From the NCBI RefSeq assembly GCF_900099925.1, contig NZ_FNDE01000009.1:1-64000 (forward strand): a stretch of 64,000 nt of DNA. Reading direction: 5' to 3'. The stretch is from Aneurinibacillus thermoaerophilus (GTDB taxonomy: Bacteria; Bacillota; Bacilli; Aneurinibacillales; Aneurinibacillaceae). The position numbers were made by a program, and so were the translations under genes. Every line of letters begins with the position of its first letter. Within the stretch, counting starts at the first letter, position 1. The notes under the pieces were generated by a model. The model saw only the letters and a list, made by a program, of their open reading frames with translations. It made no database searches and had not been told where the DNA came from. Of this stretch, positions 1 to 8,028 are shown in pieces.

Positions 1-252
1 GCCACTACTAAGGGAATCGCATTTGCTTTCTCTTCCTCAGGGTACTTAGATGTTTCAGTTCCCCTGGTGTGCCTCTCGCTGCCCTATGGATTCAGGCAGG
101 AGTCCTTCCCCATTACGGGAAGTGGGTTTCCCCATTCGGACATCTCCGGATCAACGCTTGCTTACAGCTCCCCGAAGCGTTTCGTCGTTTGCCACGTCCT
201 TCATCGGCTCCTGGCGCCAAGGCATCCACCGTGCGCCCTTCGTAGCTTAACC
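1..252 (-). rRNA. 23S ribosomal RNA, 5' end (partial)
   Basis: The reverse strand from 252 downward starts GGTTAAGCTACGAAGGGCGC and continues GGTGGATGCCTTGGCGCC, the conserved 5' end of bacterial 23S rRNA. The gene runs off the left edge of the window. Upstream at 307-319 lies the motif CCTTGAAAACTGG (reverse strand), which commonly precedes 23S in Bacillales spacers. Reading frames overlapping this stretch are spurious. No 16S gene precedes it; the next feature upstream is a spore protein gene. Confidence 0.96.
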
Positions 253-362
253 ACATTGAAGGGTTTCTTTTATGGAATCCTTGTTTTGCGCGTGTTTCTT
301 CTGTATCCAGTTTTCAAGGTACAACTCTATTTTTGTCGCTCAATTTAGTGTCGACATATAAA

Positions 363-391
363 AATATATCACTTTGTAAAAACATGTGCAA
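363..391 (-). promoter_or_regulatory. Probable sigma-A promoter for the 23S gene
   Basis: On the reverse strand a TTGCAC -35 box (386-391) is followed after exactly 17 bases by a TATATT -10 box (363-368). It points at the 23S gene about 100 bases downstream. The 390 bases between the 23S 5' end and the spore protein gene hold this promoter, the 23S leader and AT-rich sequence. No tRNA and no 16S 3' end with its anti-Shine-Dalgarno (CCTCCTTT) is seen. Confidence 0.6.
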
Positions 392-602
392 GCACTTTTT
401 AGAAGAATTTTATACCTTTTTTTCTAAACTCTTTATTCCCTCAAGCTAAAATTTTTTTGTTGGTTCATACCACAATAAATATATGAAAGGCCCGCGAAAA
501 CAATGTTCATTCATTCTTTATTTCGTTGTAAAAATATGACTACTTTATGTATCAAAAAACAAAGAATGGCACGCCAAAACTTTTATTGCTTCCTCACATA
601 TA

Positions 603-633
603 AGGAAGCCCCGGCTTTCGCCGAAGCTTCCTT
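603..633 (-). terminator. Terminator of the spore protein gene
   Basis: Stem AAGGAAGC/GCTTCCTT with an inner GGC/GCC extension and a short loop, just downstream of the spore protein stop codon. The distal side on the reverse strand is T-rich. Confidence 0.6.
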
Positions 634-641
634 TAGAATTG

Positions 642-815
642 TTACCGCTGATTTTGATTTTGAGCGGCTTTGGCCTGAGATTGCTGATTCGCTTGGCGAA
701 TAGCTTGTGCATCTGTTTCGCTTGCAAATTCAGTGTCGGAAGCATCCATTTGAGAAGCTTGATTTTGCTTGCGTACTTGGTCAACGTTAGTGCCGGCTTT
801 TGAACGTTTAGCCAT
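642..815 (-). CDS. Gamma-type small acid-soluble spore protein
   Basis: A 57-residue, very polar, Gln/Asn/Ala-rich protein beginning MAKRSKAGTNVDQVRKQN, typical of gamma-type SASP (SspE type). These proteins are made late in sporulation and serve as an amino acid store broken down at germination. I chose the ATG at 815 because GGAGGTGAG lies directly upstream; a longer frame from a GTG at 824 would place its start inside that ribosome binding site. The C-terminal half repeats A/Q/N-rich stretches (ASETDAQAIRQANQQSQAKA), as the family does. The gene stands alone and ends at a hairpin. Expression from a sigma-G promoter is expected from the family; I could not identify one with confidence. Confidence 0.9.
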   Translation of the reverse strand: MAKRSKAGTNVDQVRKQNQASQMDASDTEFASETDAQAIRQANQQSQAKAAQNQNQR

Positions 816-857
816 GATTCTCACCTCCGCTATTTAAGATGCGCCTTTTGCAAGAAA

Positions 858-1115
858 TTAAGCATCCTTATTCTTCCACAGTTCAATTAAACGTTCCTTT
901 TTGTATCTAGCGTATTGTTTAATCATGTATTCCCTTTTCATTGCCGTGCTTTTATCCAAAAACGTTTCCACATATACTAGTTCCACCGGCGTTCGCCCGC
1001 GTGTGTAGCGAGCTCCTTTACCTGCATTATGTTTTTTTACTCTTTCTTCTACATCTGCTGTGTATCCGGTATATAAAGATTGATCGGAACAACGCAATAT
1101 ATAAACATAGTACAT
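858..1115 (-). CDS. GIY-YIG nuclease superfamily protein, UPF0213/YhbQ (YazA) type
   Basis: An 85-residue protein with the single GIY-YIG fold. The first strand reads MYYVYILRCSDQSLYTGYT, giving the YVYI...LYTGYT signature, followed by a conserved Arg (ERVKKHNAGKGARYT) and a basic C-terminal half (AMKREYMIKQYARYKK). The start at 1115 fits the family N-terminus and has GAAAGGG upstream; the frame is open to 1166 but that extension is not family-like. The family is small and widespread; nuclease activity on branched or damaged DNA has been proposed for relatives but the cellular role is unsettled. It is divergent from tldD. Confidence 0.85.
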   Translation of the reverse strand: MYYVYILRCSDQSLYTGYTADVEERVKKHNAGKGARYTRGRTPVELVYVETFLDKSTAMKREYMIKQYARYKKERLIELWKNKDA

Positions 1116-1200
1116 AATTCTGACAAACCCTTTCTGTTTTCTCTGTCCCATCATACAATAAATCATATAAAATGGTTAAAAAAGAAAGGGGAGATGCACC

Positions 1201-2589
1201 ATGCTCAATCAGGCAACCGTTGAGCGGGTACTGCAAGCCGCTTTATCCCATGGTGGAGACTTTGCCGAGGTGTTTGTCGAAAACAGGATCGAGCAAAATA
1301 TTTCCATGGTAAAAGGCGAAGTAGAAAAAGCGCGCTCCGGTCAAGATTTCGGAATCGGTATCCGTATTTTTCATGAAAATGATTACCTTTATACGTATAC
1401 CAACAATGAAGACGAAGACCATCTCATCGAAATCGCCCGTCTTCTCTCCCAAACAGCAAAAAAAAGCGAACATAAAAACAGAACGATTACATTCACCAAG
1501 CAACTGATTGTTCCCCGTCATATTGCACAAATCGACCCGCGTGTCATTTCCATCCGGCAAAAAAGGGACGTGTTAGCAGAGTTAAACCACCATGCTATGG
1601 CTTATCATACAGCCATTACCCAAGTGCGAACGAGATACTTTGACGAAACTCAAAAAGTACTAGTCGCCAACTCTGAAGGGGTCTGGGCGGAAGATACGCG
1701 GGTACGGACGCGCGTATTCGTGGAAGCGATTGCGACTGAAGGCAACCAAAAGCAGCGCGGCTATGCTGCGCCCGGAGCGCAAAAGGGATTTGAATTTTAT
1801 AATGAGCTTGATTTGCGTGCCCTCGCCGAGTCGGCCGCCGATATTGCAGTGCGTATGCTGGAAGCGAAACCGTGTCCAGGCGGAAAGATGCCGGTTGTAA
1901 TCGACAACGGTTTCGGAGGAGTCATTTTCCATGAAGCGTGCGGGCACGGTATGGAAGCGACTGCTGTCGCCAAGGGCAAAGGCCCATACGCAGGCAAAAT
2001 CGGACAACAAGTGGTCAGCCGAAAAATTTCGGCGGTAGACGACGGAACCATCGGCAACGAATGGGGATCGCTTCACATCGATGACGAAGGGACGCCCACC
2101 AGGCGCAATGTGCTAATTGAAAACGGTGTACTCAAAGGATATCTCATCGATAAATTGAATGCGCGTCGCATGAAAATGGAGCCAACCGGATCGGCCCGCC
2201 GCCAATCTTACCGTTTCGCTCCGACTTCCCGCATGACCAATACCTACATTCTACCTGGCAAAGACAAGCTCGAAGATATGATTACCAATACCGAATATGG
2301 CTTATACGCCAAAACGATGGGGGGCGGCAGTGTCAATACCACCACAGGCGATTTTAATTTCGCCGTATTGGAAGGTTATATGATTGAAAAGGGCAAACTC
2401 ACCTATCCAGTTAAAGGCGCCACGCTAATCGGCAATGGACGGCAAACAATGTACGACGTGGACATGGTCGGGGACAACTTCCTGCCGGGTCAGGGCATGT
2501 GCGGTTCCATTAGCGGATCGATTCCGGTTAACGTTGGGCAGCCGGCCTTACGCGTATCACAATTGACGGTTGGGGGGAGCAGCCAATGA
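1201..2589 (+). CDS. tldD: Metalloprotease TldD
   Basis: A 462-residue member of the TldD/PmbA (U62) family. The metal-binding HExxxH motif is present as HEACGH near residue 243, followed by the usual GxGxEATAVAKG-like segment. The C-terminus carries the conserved VRVSQLTVGG-type region. In the characterised system TldD and TldE form a heterodimer with the active site in TldD, which trims unfolded or modified peptides (microcin B17 maturation, CcdA degradation in E. coli). A GGGGAG ribosome binding site precedes the ATG. Its stop overlaps the start of tldE in an ATGA, so the two are translationally coupled. No peptide antibiotic precursor is seen nearby, so a general housekeeping protease role is more likely. 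Confidence 0.95.
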   Translation: MLNQATVERVLQAALSHGGDFAEVFVENRIEQNISMVKGEVEKARSGQDFGIGIRIFHENDYLYTYTNNEDEDHLIEIARLLSQTAKKSEHKNRTITFTKQLIVPRHIAQIDPRVISIRQKRDVLAELNHHAMAYHTAITQVRTRYFDETQKVLVANSEGVWAEDTRVRTRVFVEAIATEGNQKQRGYAAPGAQKGFEFYNELDLRALAESAADIAVRMLEAKPCPGGKMPVVIDNGFGGVIFHEACGHGMEATAVAKGKGPYAGKIGQQVVSRKISAVDDGTIGNEWGSLHIDDEGTPTRRNVLIENGVLKGYLIDKLNARRMKMEPTGSARRQSYRFAPTSRMTNTYILPGKDKLEDMITNTEYGLYAKTMGGGSVNTTTGDFNFAVLEGYMIEKGKLTYPVKGATLIGNGRQTMYDVDMVGDNFLPGQGMCGSISGSIPVNVGQPALRVSQLTVGGSSQ

Positions 2590-3887
2590 TTGAACAATTG
2601 TTCGAACTTGCAAAGAAAAAGAAAATCACTGAGCTTGAAGTGCTGATCAATCACTCGACCAGCTTCAGCATTCAAGCATACGAAGGAAAAATCGAATCGT
2701 ATAAGAAAACGAGTACAGCGGGCCTTGGCGTCCGTGGTACGTATCAAGGCGGTACCGGCTATGCTTACACCGAGCGGCTTCACCTGCGAGAATTCGATAC
2801 GGTACTTGATATGGTGAAAGATAACGCCTCCCTAATGAAAGAAAAAGAACCGCTTCTCGCGGAAAAGCAGAAAGGAAGCTGGCAGGACAGCCAGCCGGAC
2901 ATATCAGAGGAAGAAAAAATAAACCTAGCGCTGATGCTGGAAGCGGAGGCGAGAGCCGCCAAAGAGGTTTCTGACGTCAGCTACGCGCTCGTCAGTTCAG
3001 GGGAGGGGATACGCCAAGTCGCCAATACATACGGTCTGAACAAAACATACCGTTCTAACTACACTATGGCGTATCTTTCCGTCATCGTAAAAAGAGATGA
3101 TGAGGTGGAAACGGACAGCGCTTATTATCTGGGCGACTTAAACAAATTGGATCGGGCAAAGCTAATTCAAGAAGCCGTTAGCAAAGCACGGCGCAAGTTG
3201 GGCGGAAAGCCCATACCGGTCGGGCATTATCCAGTCGTGCTGGATCGTCGAGTCGTCTGCTCCCTGCTGGGGGTCTACAGCGGGGTATTCTCGGCGCGCA
3301 ATGTTATGCAAGGGACTTCCCGCCTAGAAGGTCAACTTGGGGCGAAACTGTTTGGCTCGCTGGATTTACTGGATGACCCTCATTCCGGGCATGAAAAGGT
3401 GATGTTCGACGATGAAGGCGTAGATACTGCGAAAATGTATCTCGTGCGCGATGGCGTAGTAGAGAGCTATTTGCATAGTCTGCAAACGGCTAACGAAATG
3501 GGGCAGGCGCCGACCGGTCATGGCATCCGCAGCTATAAAGGCCCGGTGCAAATCACGCCGCACCGGATGCAAATACCGAACGGAGAAACAGCTCTCTCCA
3601 CCCTGTTCGCAGAGATGGGCAACGGGGTCTACATTACCGATGTGCAAGGACTTCATTCTGGCACCAATACTGTTTCTGGCGATTTTTCGCTCGCCGCACA
3701 AGGTTTTCGCATTGAAAACGGGAAAATCGCCGCACCCATCAAAGAGATTACTATCGCTCATAATTTCTTTGACCTGTTCGCGCACATCGAAAAAAAAGCA
3801 AACGATTTCGATTTTGCAATGCCAAATGGTCATAGTCAGTATGGTGCTCCTTCCATTCTTTTTTCCAATATCGCCGTTTCAAGCTGA
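2586..3887 (+). CDS. tldE: TldE/PmbA-like partner of TldD
   Basis: A 433-residue TldD/PmbA-family protein lacking the HExxxH motif, as expected of the non-catalytic subunit. Recognisable family segments include GxGVRGxYQGGTGYAYTE near residues 48-62, YPVVLDRRVVCSLLG near 215-230, FDDEGV, GLHSGTNTVSGDFSLAAQGF near 360-380 and the C-terminal ILFSNIAVS. The ATG overlaps the tldD stop codon by four bases, so the subunits are probably made in equal amounts. It ends about 145 bases before a bidirectional hairpin shared with the convergent lipoprotein gene. Confidence 0.94.
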   Translation: MIEQLFELAKKKKITELEVLINHSTSFSIQAYEGKIESYKKTSTAGLGVRGTYQGGTGYAYTERLHLREFDTVLDMVKDNASLMKEKEPLLAEKQKGSWQDSQPDISEEEKINLALMLEAEARAAKEVSDVSYALVSSGEGIRQVANTYGLNKTYRSNYTMAYLSVIVKRDDEVETDSAYYLGDLNKLDRAKLIQEAVSKARRKLGGKPIPVGHYPVVLDRRVVCSLLGVYSGVFSARNVMQGTSRLEGQLGAKLFGSLDLLDDPHSGHEKVMFDDEGVDTAKMYLVRDGVVESYLHSLQTANEMGQAPTGHGIRSYKGPVQITPHRMQIPNGETALSTLFAEMGNGVYITDVQGLHSGTNTVSGDFSLAAQGFRIENGKIAAPIKEITIAHNFFDLFAHIEKKANDFDFAMPNGHSQYGAPSILFSNIAVSS

Positions 3888-4031
3888 CGCACATAAGAAA
3901 ATCCGTATGCTATATTCTCAGCTTCCGCACACATATAATACCGGTGTCAAACGCAAGCGCGAACAGCAGTCTTAATAGCCTTTATAGAACCATGTCGCAC
4001 AAACGAAAAGATAAAGTGAGCAAAAAACAAT

Positions 4032-4063
4032 CCCCCTCTTGTCCCATACGGGTCAAGAGGGGG
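4032..4063. terminator. Bidirectional terminator between tldE and the lipoprotein gene
   Basis: Stem CCCCCTCTTG/CAAGAGGGGG with a 12-base loop. On the plus strand it is followed by TGTTTTC, and on the minus strand by ATTGTTTTTTG. The stop codon of the minus-strand lipoprotein gene lies inside the stem arm. It can serve both convergent transcripts. Confidence 0.8.
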
Positions 4064-4778
4064 TGTTTTCATCCTGCTCAGGCGCTGATGCACCTGAAGA
4101 TTCCGTCGGCTGTGTCGCAGGTGCAGGACTTATTTTCGTATTTTTCAACTTCCACCCAAAATCCGTTTTTTCTACAGTAATGGCCATGAGAAAATCCTGA
4201 CTTACCTGAGGATGAGACGAACCAAACGAAACGCCACTAAAACGCGTAATTAACGCTTCTACTACAGCCTGCTTGTCCTGCTTTTGTTTCAATGTAAGCT
4301 TCTTTACTTTATCTGTCGGAAATATAATCGGATTTTTACTGTTCCATGCATCCTGCAATCTTCGCGTTTCTACGTCGATGTATTGCTGGGTAGCGTGTGG
4401 AGCAAGCGCATGCTGGAACTGGGTAATAACCAGTTGTTTTTCCTTCTCCCCGTTTGGAGCATTAATAAAGGAAATACTTGCTTCATACGCGCCCTTAAAC
4501 GCCGCGCGCGCCTGTTGTTCCATTAGATATGCCAGCTGTGGAAGTGTTTGTTCGTCCACTTCAGCGCTCTTCAAAAATTCTATTTTTTGTTCAAGATTTG
4601 TTTTTGCTTCCGCCAACTGCTTGGTTTGCTGCCGACTTTCGCTCAGCTGCTTTTTCACGTTCTCCAATTCCGCCTTCAACGCCTGGTTTTCGTGTTCAAT
4701 TACCTTTGTATTACAGCCGGTCAGTACGCTCAACGACGCGAATAACGCAAACGCGCCAAATTTTAATTTTTTTCCCAT
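4053..4778 (-). CDS. Putative lipoprotein with coiled coil, unknown function
   Basis: I do not recognise the family. The protein is 241 residues from the ATG at 4778 (AAAGGAG about ten bases upstream; the frame is open to 4829 but without such a site). It starts with a lipoprotein signal: MGKKLKF, a hydrophobic stretch, then the lipobox LTGC at residues 19-22. Residues 30-70 form a heptad-rich coiled coil (ENQALKAELENVKKQLSES). The rest is a soluble domain with no motif I can name; the tail is Ser/Pro/Glu-rich (TESSGASAPEQDENTPS). It should sit on the outer face of the membrane. It stands alone between convergent tldE and a run of remnants. Confidence 0.7.
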   Translation of the reverse strand: MGKKLKFGAFALFASLSVLTGCNTKVIEHENQALKAELENVKKQLSESRQQTKQLAEAKTNLEQKIEFLKSAEVDEQTLPQLAYLMEQQARAAFKGAYEASISFINAPNGEKEKQLVITQFQHALAPHATQQYIDVETRRLQDAWNSKNPIIFPTDKVKKLTLKQKQDKQAVVEALITRFSGVSFGSSHPQVSQDFLMAITVEKTDFGWKLKNTKISPAPATQPTESSGASAPEQDENTPS

Positions 4779-4928
4779 ATTACGTCGAACTCCTTTGTTC
4801 GCGGAATCTTTCTTGCTGCTTGGCAGCACGAATCACCCGCCGAGCCGAATCAGCTCTTCTTTATGTACATACAATTCATAGTATAACATTCTCTATTGTA
4901 ACAGGAAGGTAAAGAATTTGGGAACAAA

Positions 4929-4962
4929 AAAAAAGAGAATCAGAAGACTCTCTTTTTCGCCG
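4929..4962. terminator. Hairpin with A- and T-rich flanks
   Basis: AGAGA/TCTCT core stem flanked by a run of nine A on the left and TTTTT on the right, so it could stop transcription in either direction. It lies just downstream of the ABC-transporter gene remnant at 4965-5037 and may be that gene's surviving terminator. Confidence 0.45.
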
Positions 4963-4964
4963 GC

Positions 4965-5037
4965 TTATTTTTGCGCAAAATATTTTTTGTAAATCTCGTC
5001 GTACGTACCGTCCGGAACCATAATGATCTGCTTCCCT
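4965..5037 (-). pseudogene. C-terminal remnant of an amino-acid ABC transporter binding protein
   Basis: The reverse strand reads GKQIIMVPDGTYDEIYKKYF-AQK then stop (about 23 codons). The DGTYDEIYKKYF ending is the usual C-terminus of family 3 extracellular solute-binding proteins for polar amino acids. No upstream coding part is present: the sequence breaks into an AT-rich stretch with repeated TAATCATTA. A terminator-like hairpin still follows it. This is best read as the tail of a deleted gene. Confidence 0.5.
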
Positions 5038-5130
5038 TTTAGTATAATCATTAATGACAATTAATCATTATACGAATGAGACATAAAAAAGGCACTTAAA
5101 TATTTTGCCTATCACCTTTATTTTTTTATA

Positions 5131-6330
5131 TTAGCGAAAAAAGACGCGGCGTTCTTTTTCGTTTACGAGCACGGCTTCTTTGACGTTTTTACCATCGAAA
5201 TCTACATGGAGCCGCCCGCTTCCAATATTATAAAAAATATATTTTCCTTTATAGATTTCATATGGCTGCGGTTCCGGATTGCGGTGTCCGATAATCATAT
5301 CAGCTCCGGCATCAAGCAAATCTCTAGCTAATTCCTTCTGATACCGTTCCAGCGTACTCTGCCCTTCCCTCCCCCAATACATCGTGAGAATTAACACATC
5401 CACCTGGCGTTTCGCCCGCCGGATATCATCAAAAATATGGGACCCGTATGCGTCGGCTACTCCGATTTGCTTGCCTTCCGCTTTCCACTCCACTGCAGGA
5501 ACGACACGGGAATATACCATGACTCCGTATCTTGTTCCATCCTTCTCGATAATATGGGGCCGAAATACTTCATCTGCCATCCCATATCCCATCACTTTCA
5601 CGTTATGTTTTAAAAGCTGCGAGGCTTCTTGCGCAATACGTTCCCGACTCTGGCCTTGAAGAATATCAACATTCGCCACATCAATAGCGGTCGGCGCCTT
5701 CCGTGCGGCTTCCTTCAGCCATTCCGGAATTCCCTGCCCAACGCGAAACTGGTAAACAGGAAACAGTTGAAAATCGGCAGAAACAGGCAGAGGCTTGTCT
5801 TTCCCATGATATGGCCTGTCCCCGTATACAACCAGGCGAAATCCGGAAGTATTTACTGCCTTTTTTTTCTCTTTGTCATTTCCCTGTGGAATAGAAGGCT
5901 TCGCTACCTGCGCCGCCAGCCAGTCGCTTACTTTTTGCTCGCCTCCTGCTTGCCGCTGTTGCGCTATCTGCTCGCCAAAACTTCCAGCATCTTTCGCAGA
6001 ATACGTCCCTTGCAGAAAGAAATAACCTTTATATCCTCCATATCCAATCGTGACCAAAAGCCCTGCCCATATGACTGCCTTTACGCTTTTCCGCTTCCAG
6101 CCATCCGGACTACCTAAATTATGGTATGACATGAGCGTACCGGCATCCATTCCGTAAAACGCAAGCAACACCTCCGCCTCTTCAACGGTAATCGGTTGAA
6201 TCCCTTGTTCGATCCGCTTCAGTCGCTGCTGGGCAATTCCCGTTTTTCTCGCCACTTCTTCCAAGGTGATGCTATGATCGAGCCTATATTCTCTTAATTT
6301 TTGTGCAAACGCATAAAACTGTGAATTCAT
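5131..6330 (-). CDS. Membrane protein: XRE-type HTH + TM helix + degenerate CapA-like domain
   Basis: A 399-residue protein with three parts. Residues 1-70 form an XRE/Cro-type helix-turn-helix (YRLDHSITLEEVARKTGI, QQRLKRIEQG). A single membrane helix follows at about 85-105. The rest aligns by eye with CapA/PgsA-type metallophosphatase domains (PF09587): AGADMIIGHRNPEPQPYEIY and KGKYIFYNIGSG match the family's GAD-hGHHPH-QP-E-Y and Y-SLGN regions. The catalytic-type His residues are replaced (ANNH by ANVD, HWG by YWG, GHHPH by GHRNP), so hydrolase activity is doubtful. The layout recalls RodZ: a cytoplasmic HTH and an extracytoplasmic domain. The start at 6330 has GGGGAGGAG close upstream; a start at 6399 is possible. 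Confidence 0.7.
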   Translation of the reverse strand: MNSQFYAFAQKLREYRLDHSITLEEVARKTGIAQQRLKRIEQGIQPITVEEAEVLLAFYGMDAGTLMSYHNLGSPDGWKRKSVKAVIWAGLLVTIGYGGYKGYFFLQGTYSAKDAGSFGEQIAQQRQAGGEQKVSDWLAAQVAKPSIPQGNDKEKKKAVNTSGFRLVVYGDRPYHGKDKPLPVSADFQLFPVYQFRVGQGIPEWLKEAARKAPTAIDVANVDILQGQSRERIAQEASQLLKHNVKVMGYGMADEVFRPHIIEKDGTRYGVMVYSRVVPAVEWKAEGKQIGVADAYGSHIFDDIRRAKRQVDVLILTMYWGREGQSTLERYQKELARDLLDAGADMIIGHRNPEPQPYEIYKGKYIFYNIGSGRLHVDFDGKNVKEAVLVNEKERRVFFR

Positions 6331-6495
6331 TCTCCTCCCCGCTTTCAATGAGAAAAACTCGCAGGCGTTGCCGCTCGCCTTCTTCCTCCGAAAAGCCATA
6401 TGGCAGCTTTATGTCCCTTCGGTCGGATTTGCTTCACACTTCACCATTCAAACAAGCTGTGTCAGATTGCAAACAAAGTACAAAAGATATAAAGT

Positions 6496-6735
6496 TTACA
6501 CGCTAAGAAAAGCGTGAAGAGTAAACGGTGCATGAAATACTTCACAGTCACTCTTTTTACCTTCAAGGAAAGCGAAAAGTTTTGCGTGTAGCCTGCTAGA
6601 TATTCGTTGGTGTTTTACAGAAGGTGATGGTGACATGAACACAACTCCATCAACATATTCCAGCAAGTTGTCCGTTTTCCCGCGCATCGCATAAAATTCT
6701 TCTATACTTACAAATCTTTCTTGCGCCATGCTCAT
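6496..6735 (-). pseudogene. Truncated Uma2-family (DUF820) endonuclease-like gene
   Basis: The 79 residues match the N-terminal part of Uma2 proteins: SIEEFYAMRG, LLEYVDGVVFMSPSPSVKHQ (the LIDGEI-MSPSP-h-H-type signature) and CEVFHAPF. Full family members are about 180-200 residues with the PD-(D/E)XK nuclease residues further on. Here the frame leaves the family pattern after CEVFHAPF and stops, so the catalytic half is missing. The remaining sequence down to the CapA-like gene does not continue the homology. It is most likely dead. Confidence 0.6.
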
Positions 6736-6907
6736 TTTCTACACCATCCCTCCCTGCTTTTTTAGACGAACTTTATATTACGATTATAATACATCTTTAC
6801 CTTTCTCTATTGTACGTTATAACAAGAAAGTTTAGCTTTGCGTATCATCCGGCTTGTCGTAGAACCAGTCGCCCTCTTTGGGGTTGGAGATAATGCATAC
6901 AAACGAA

Positions 6908-6978
6908 ACAAACTCCCTCTGCTACTATGGCAACAAGGGAGTTTGTCTGCAAGCTGAAGCCCGGATCATATCCGGGCT
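6908..6978 (-). terminator. Two tandem hairpins downstream of the desaturase gene
   Basis: The first hairpin is ACAAACTCCCT/AGGGAGTTTGT (6908-6946), followed on the reverse strand by TTTCGTTTG. The second is AGCCCGGA/TCCGGGCT (6958-6978). Both lie just after the desaturase stop, and the first has the better T-rich tail. The remaining bases between here and the Uma2 remnant show no gene. Confidence 0.6.
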
Positions 6979-6993
6979 TACTCATTTCTGCCA

Positions 6994-7896
6994 CTATCCA
7001 CGCATTTTTGTAGCACGCAAGCGGGCGCATACTTTTTTTAATCGTTCATGGTGCCTTAACACACGCTGCCTCGCGTCCTCAGCTTCCGGCATACTCGGGC
7101 GAAGCAAAGGAATGGCCCAGTAATCTACTAATACGTCAAATACTTGATCAAAATATTCAACGGGGCCATAGGATGCTTCGCGGGCAATAACGCTCATTCT
7201 TTCTCCATAATCCGGCATAACAGCGCCAGGCATCGTAAAGTTAATCATTACGCCAGCTATATAGTAAATATAATTCTCGTCAACTTCCAAATGCGCTTTA
7301 ACTGCATCGCGGTAAAAAGCATAATGCAAAACTTCATCTTTTGCCAAACGGCGCAAGAGCGTAGAAAGCACCGGATCTTGCTCTTTTGCGACGCGCGCCA
7401 CATTATTGTAGAACACCATGGTAGCCAATTCTTGCAAAGTCGTATACGCCAGCGTTTCCAATGGTGTCATGAAATTCCCTACCCAGCCGTGTTCAACCGT
7501 TTGCTTGCGTAACTGATGAAGCTTCCGCGGGTCGCCGTTACGGGTCAGCAACAGATACGTCTCCAGTAGGCTGGAATGCTGATCCTCTTCCGCTGTCCAC
7601 GTATGGATAAAATCATGCATCACTGAAAATGAACCCTTAAACGTCTCGCACAAATAACTGGTAAACCAGGGCAAATTTACTTCTGTCAGAAGCGCTGTTT
7701 CTACGGCGATGCGAAGCGCTTCGCTCAAGTTGCCTTGCCCCGGCTCATACGGCACACTTTTGAAATCCTGTCCCCTATCCCATGGCAAAAATTCATGGTA
7801 ACTCCAATCGATTTTTCGAGATCGTTCCAAATGCGTTGTGTATAATTCCCGAAATCTTTTTTCCAAACGATGGTCTAAATGGCTGTTTAATAACAA
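6994..7896 (-). CDS. Acyl-ACP (stearoyl-ACP type) desaturase family protein
   Basis: A 300-residue soluble di-iron protein of the FA_desaturase_2 family (plant stearoyl-ACP desaturase, mycobacterial DesA1/DesA2). The iron ligands can be seen: Glu in TEVNLPWF, EEDQH (EExxH) in WTAEEDQHSSLL near residue 105, a further Glu in TLQELATMVF, and DEVLH ((D/E)ExxH) in LAKDEVLHYAFYRDAV near 190. Family members insert a double bond into acyl chains on ACP, or modify related substrates. The gene is monocistronic, with hairpins downstream. Such enzymes are uncommon in Firmicutes, which usually use membrane-bound Des-type enzymes. The true substrate cannot be read from the sequence. Confidence 0.85.
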   Translation of the reverse strand: MLLNSHLDHRLEKRFRELYTTHLERSRKIDWSYHEFLPWDRGQDFKSVPYEPGQGNLSEALRIAVETALLTEVNLPWFTSYLCETFKGSFSVMHDFIHTWTAEEDQHSSLLETYLLLTRNGDPRKLHQLRKQTVEHGWVGNFMTPLETLAYTTLQELATMVFYNNVARVAKEQDPVLSTLLRRLAKDEVLHYAFYRDAVKAHLEVDENYIYYIAGVMINFTMPGAVMPDYGERMSVIAREASYGPVEYFDQVFDVLVDYWAIPLLRPSMPEAEDARQRVLRHHERLKKVCARLRATKMRG

Positions 7897-8028
7897 AACA
7901 AAACCTCTTTTCTCCTCACGGCTGTTCTTTTCCTACATGCTTTGCAGTTAGTCTTTCATTATCGGTATTATACCACGCGAAAAAGAAATGTCAGCCTTTT
8001 CGGGAATTTTTTATGGTTTCGTCTTGTT

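Noticed and set aside
50-348. Open frames of 66 and 93 codons on the plus strand
   Set aside because: They lie in the antisense of the 23S rRNA gene and its leader.
5039-5076. AT-rich repeated TAATCATTA near 5.05 kb as an operator or origin box
   Set aside because: Only two copies, no regulator nearby, and low complexity; could be chance in AT-rich DNA.
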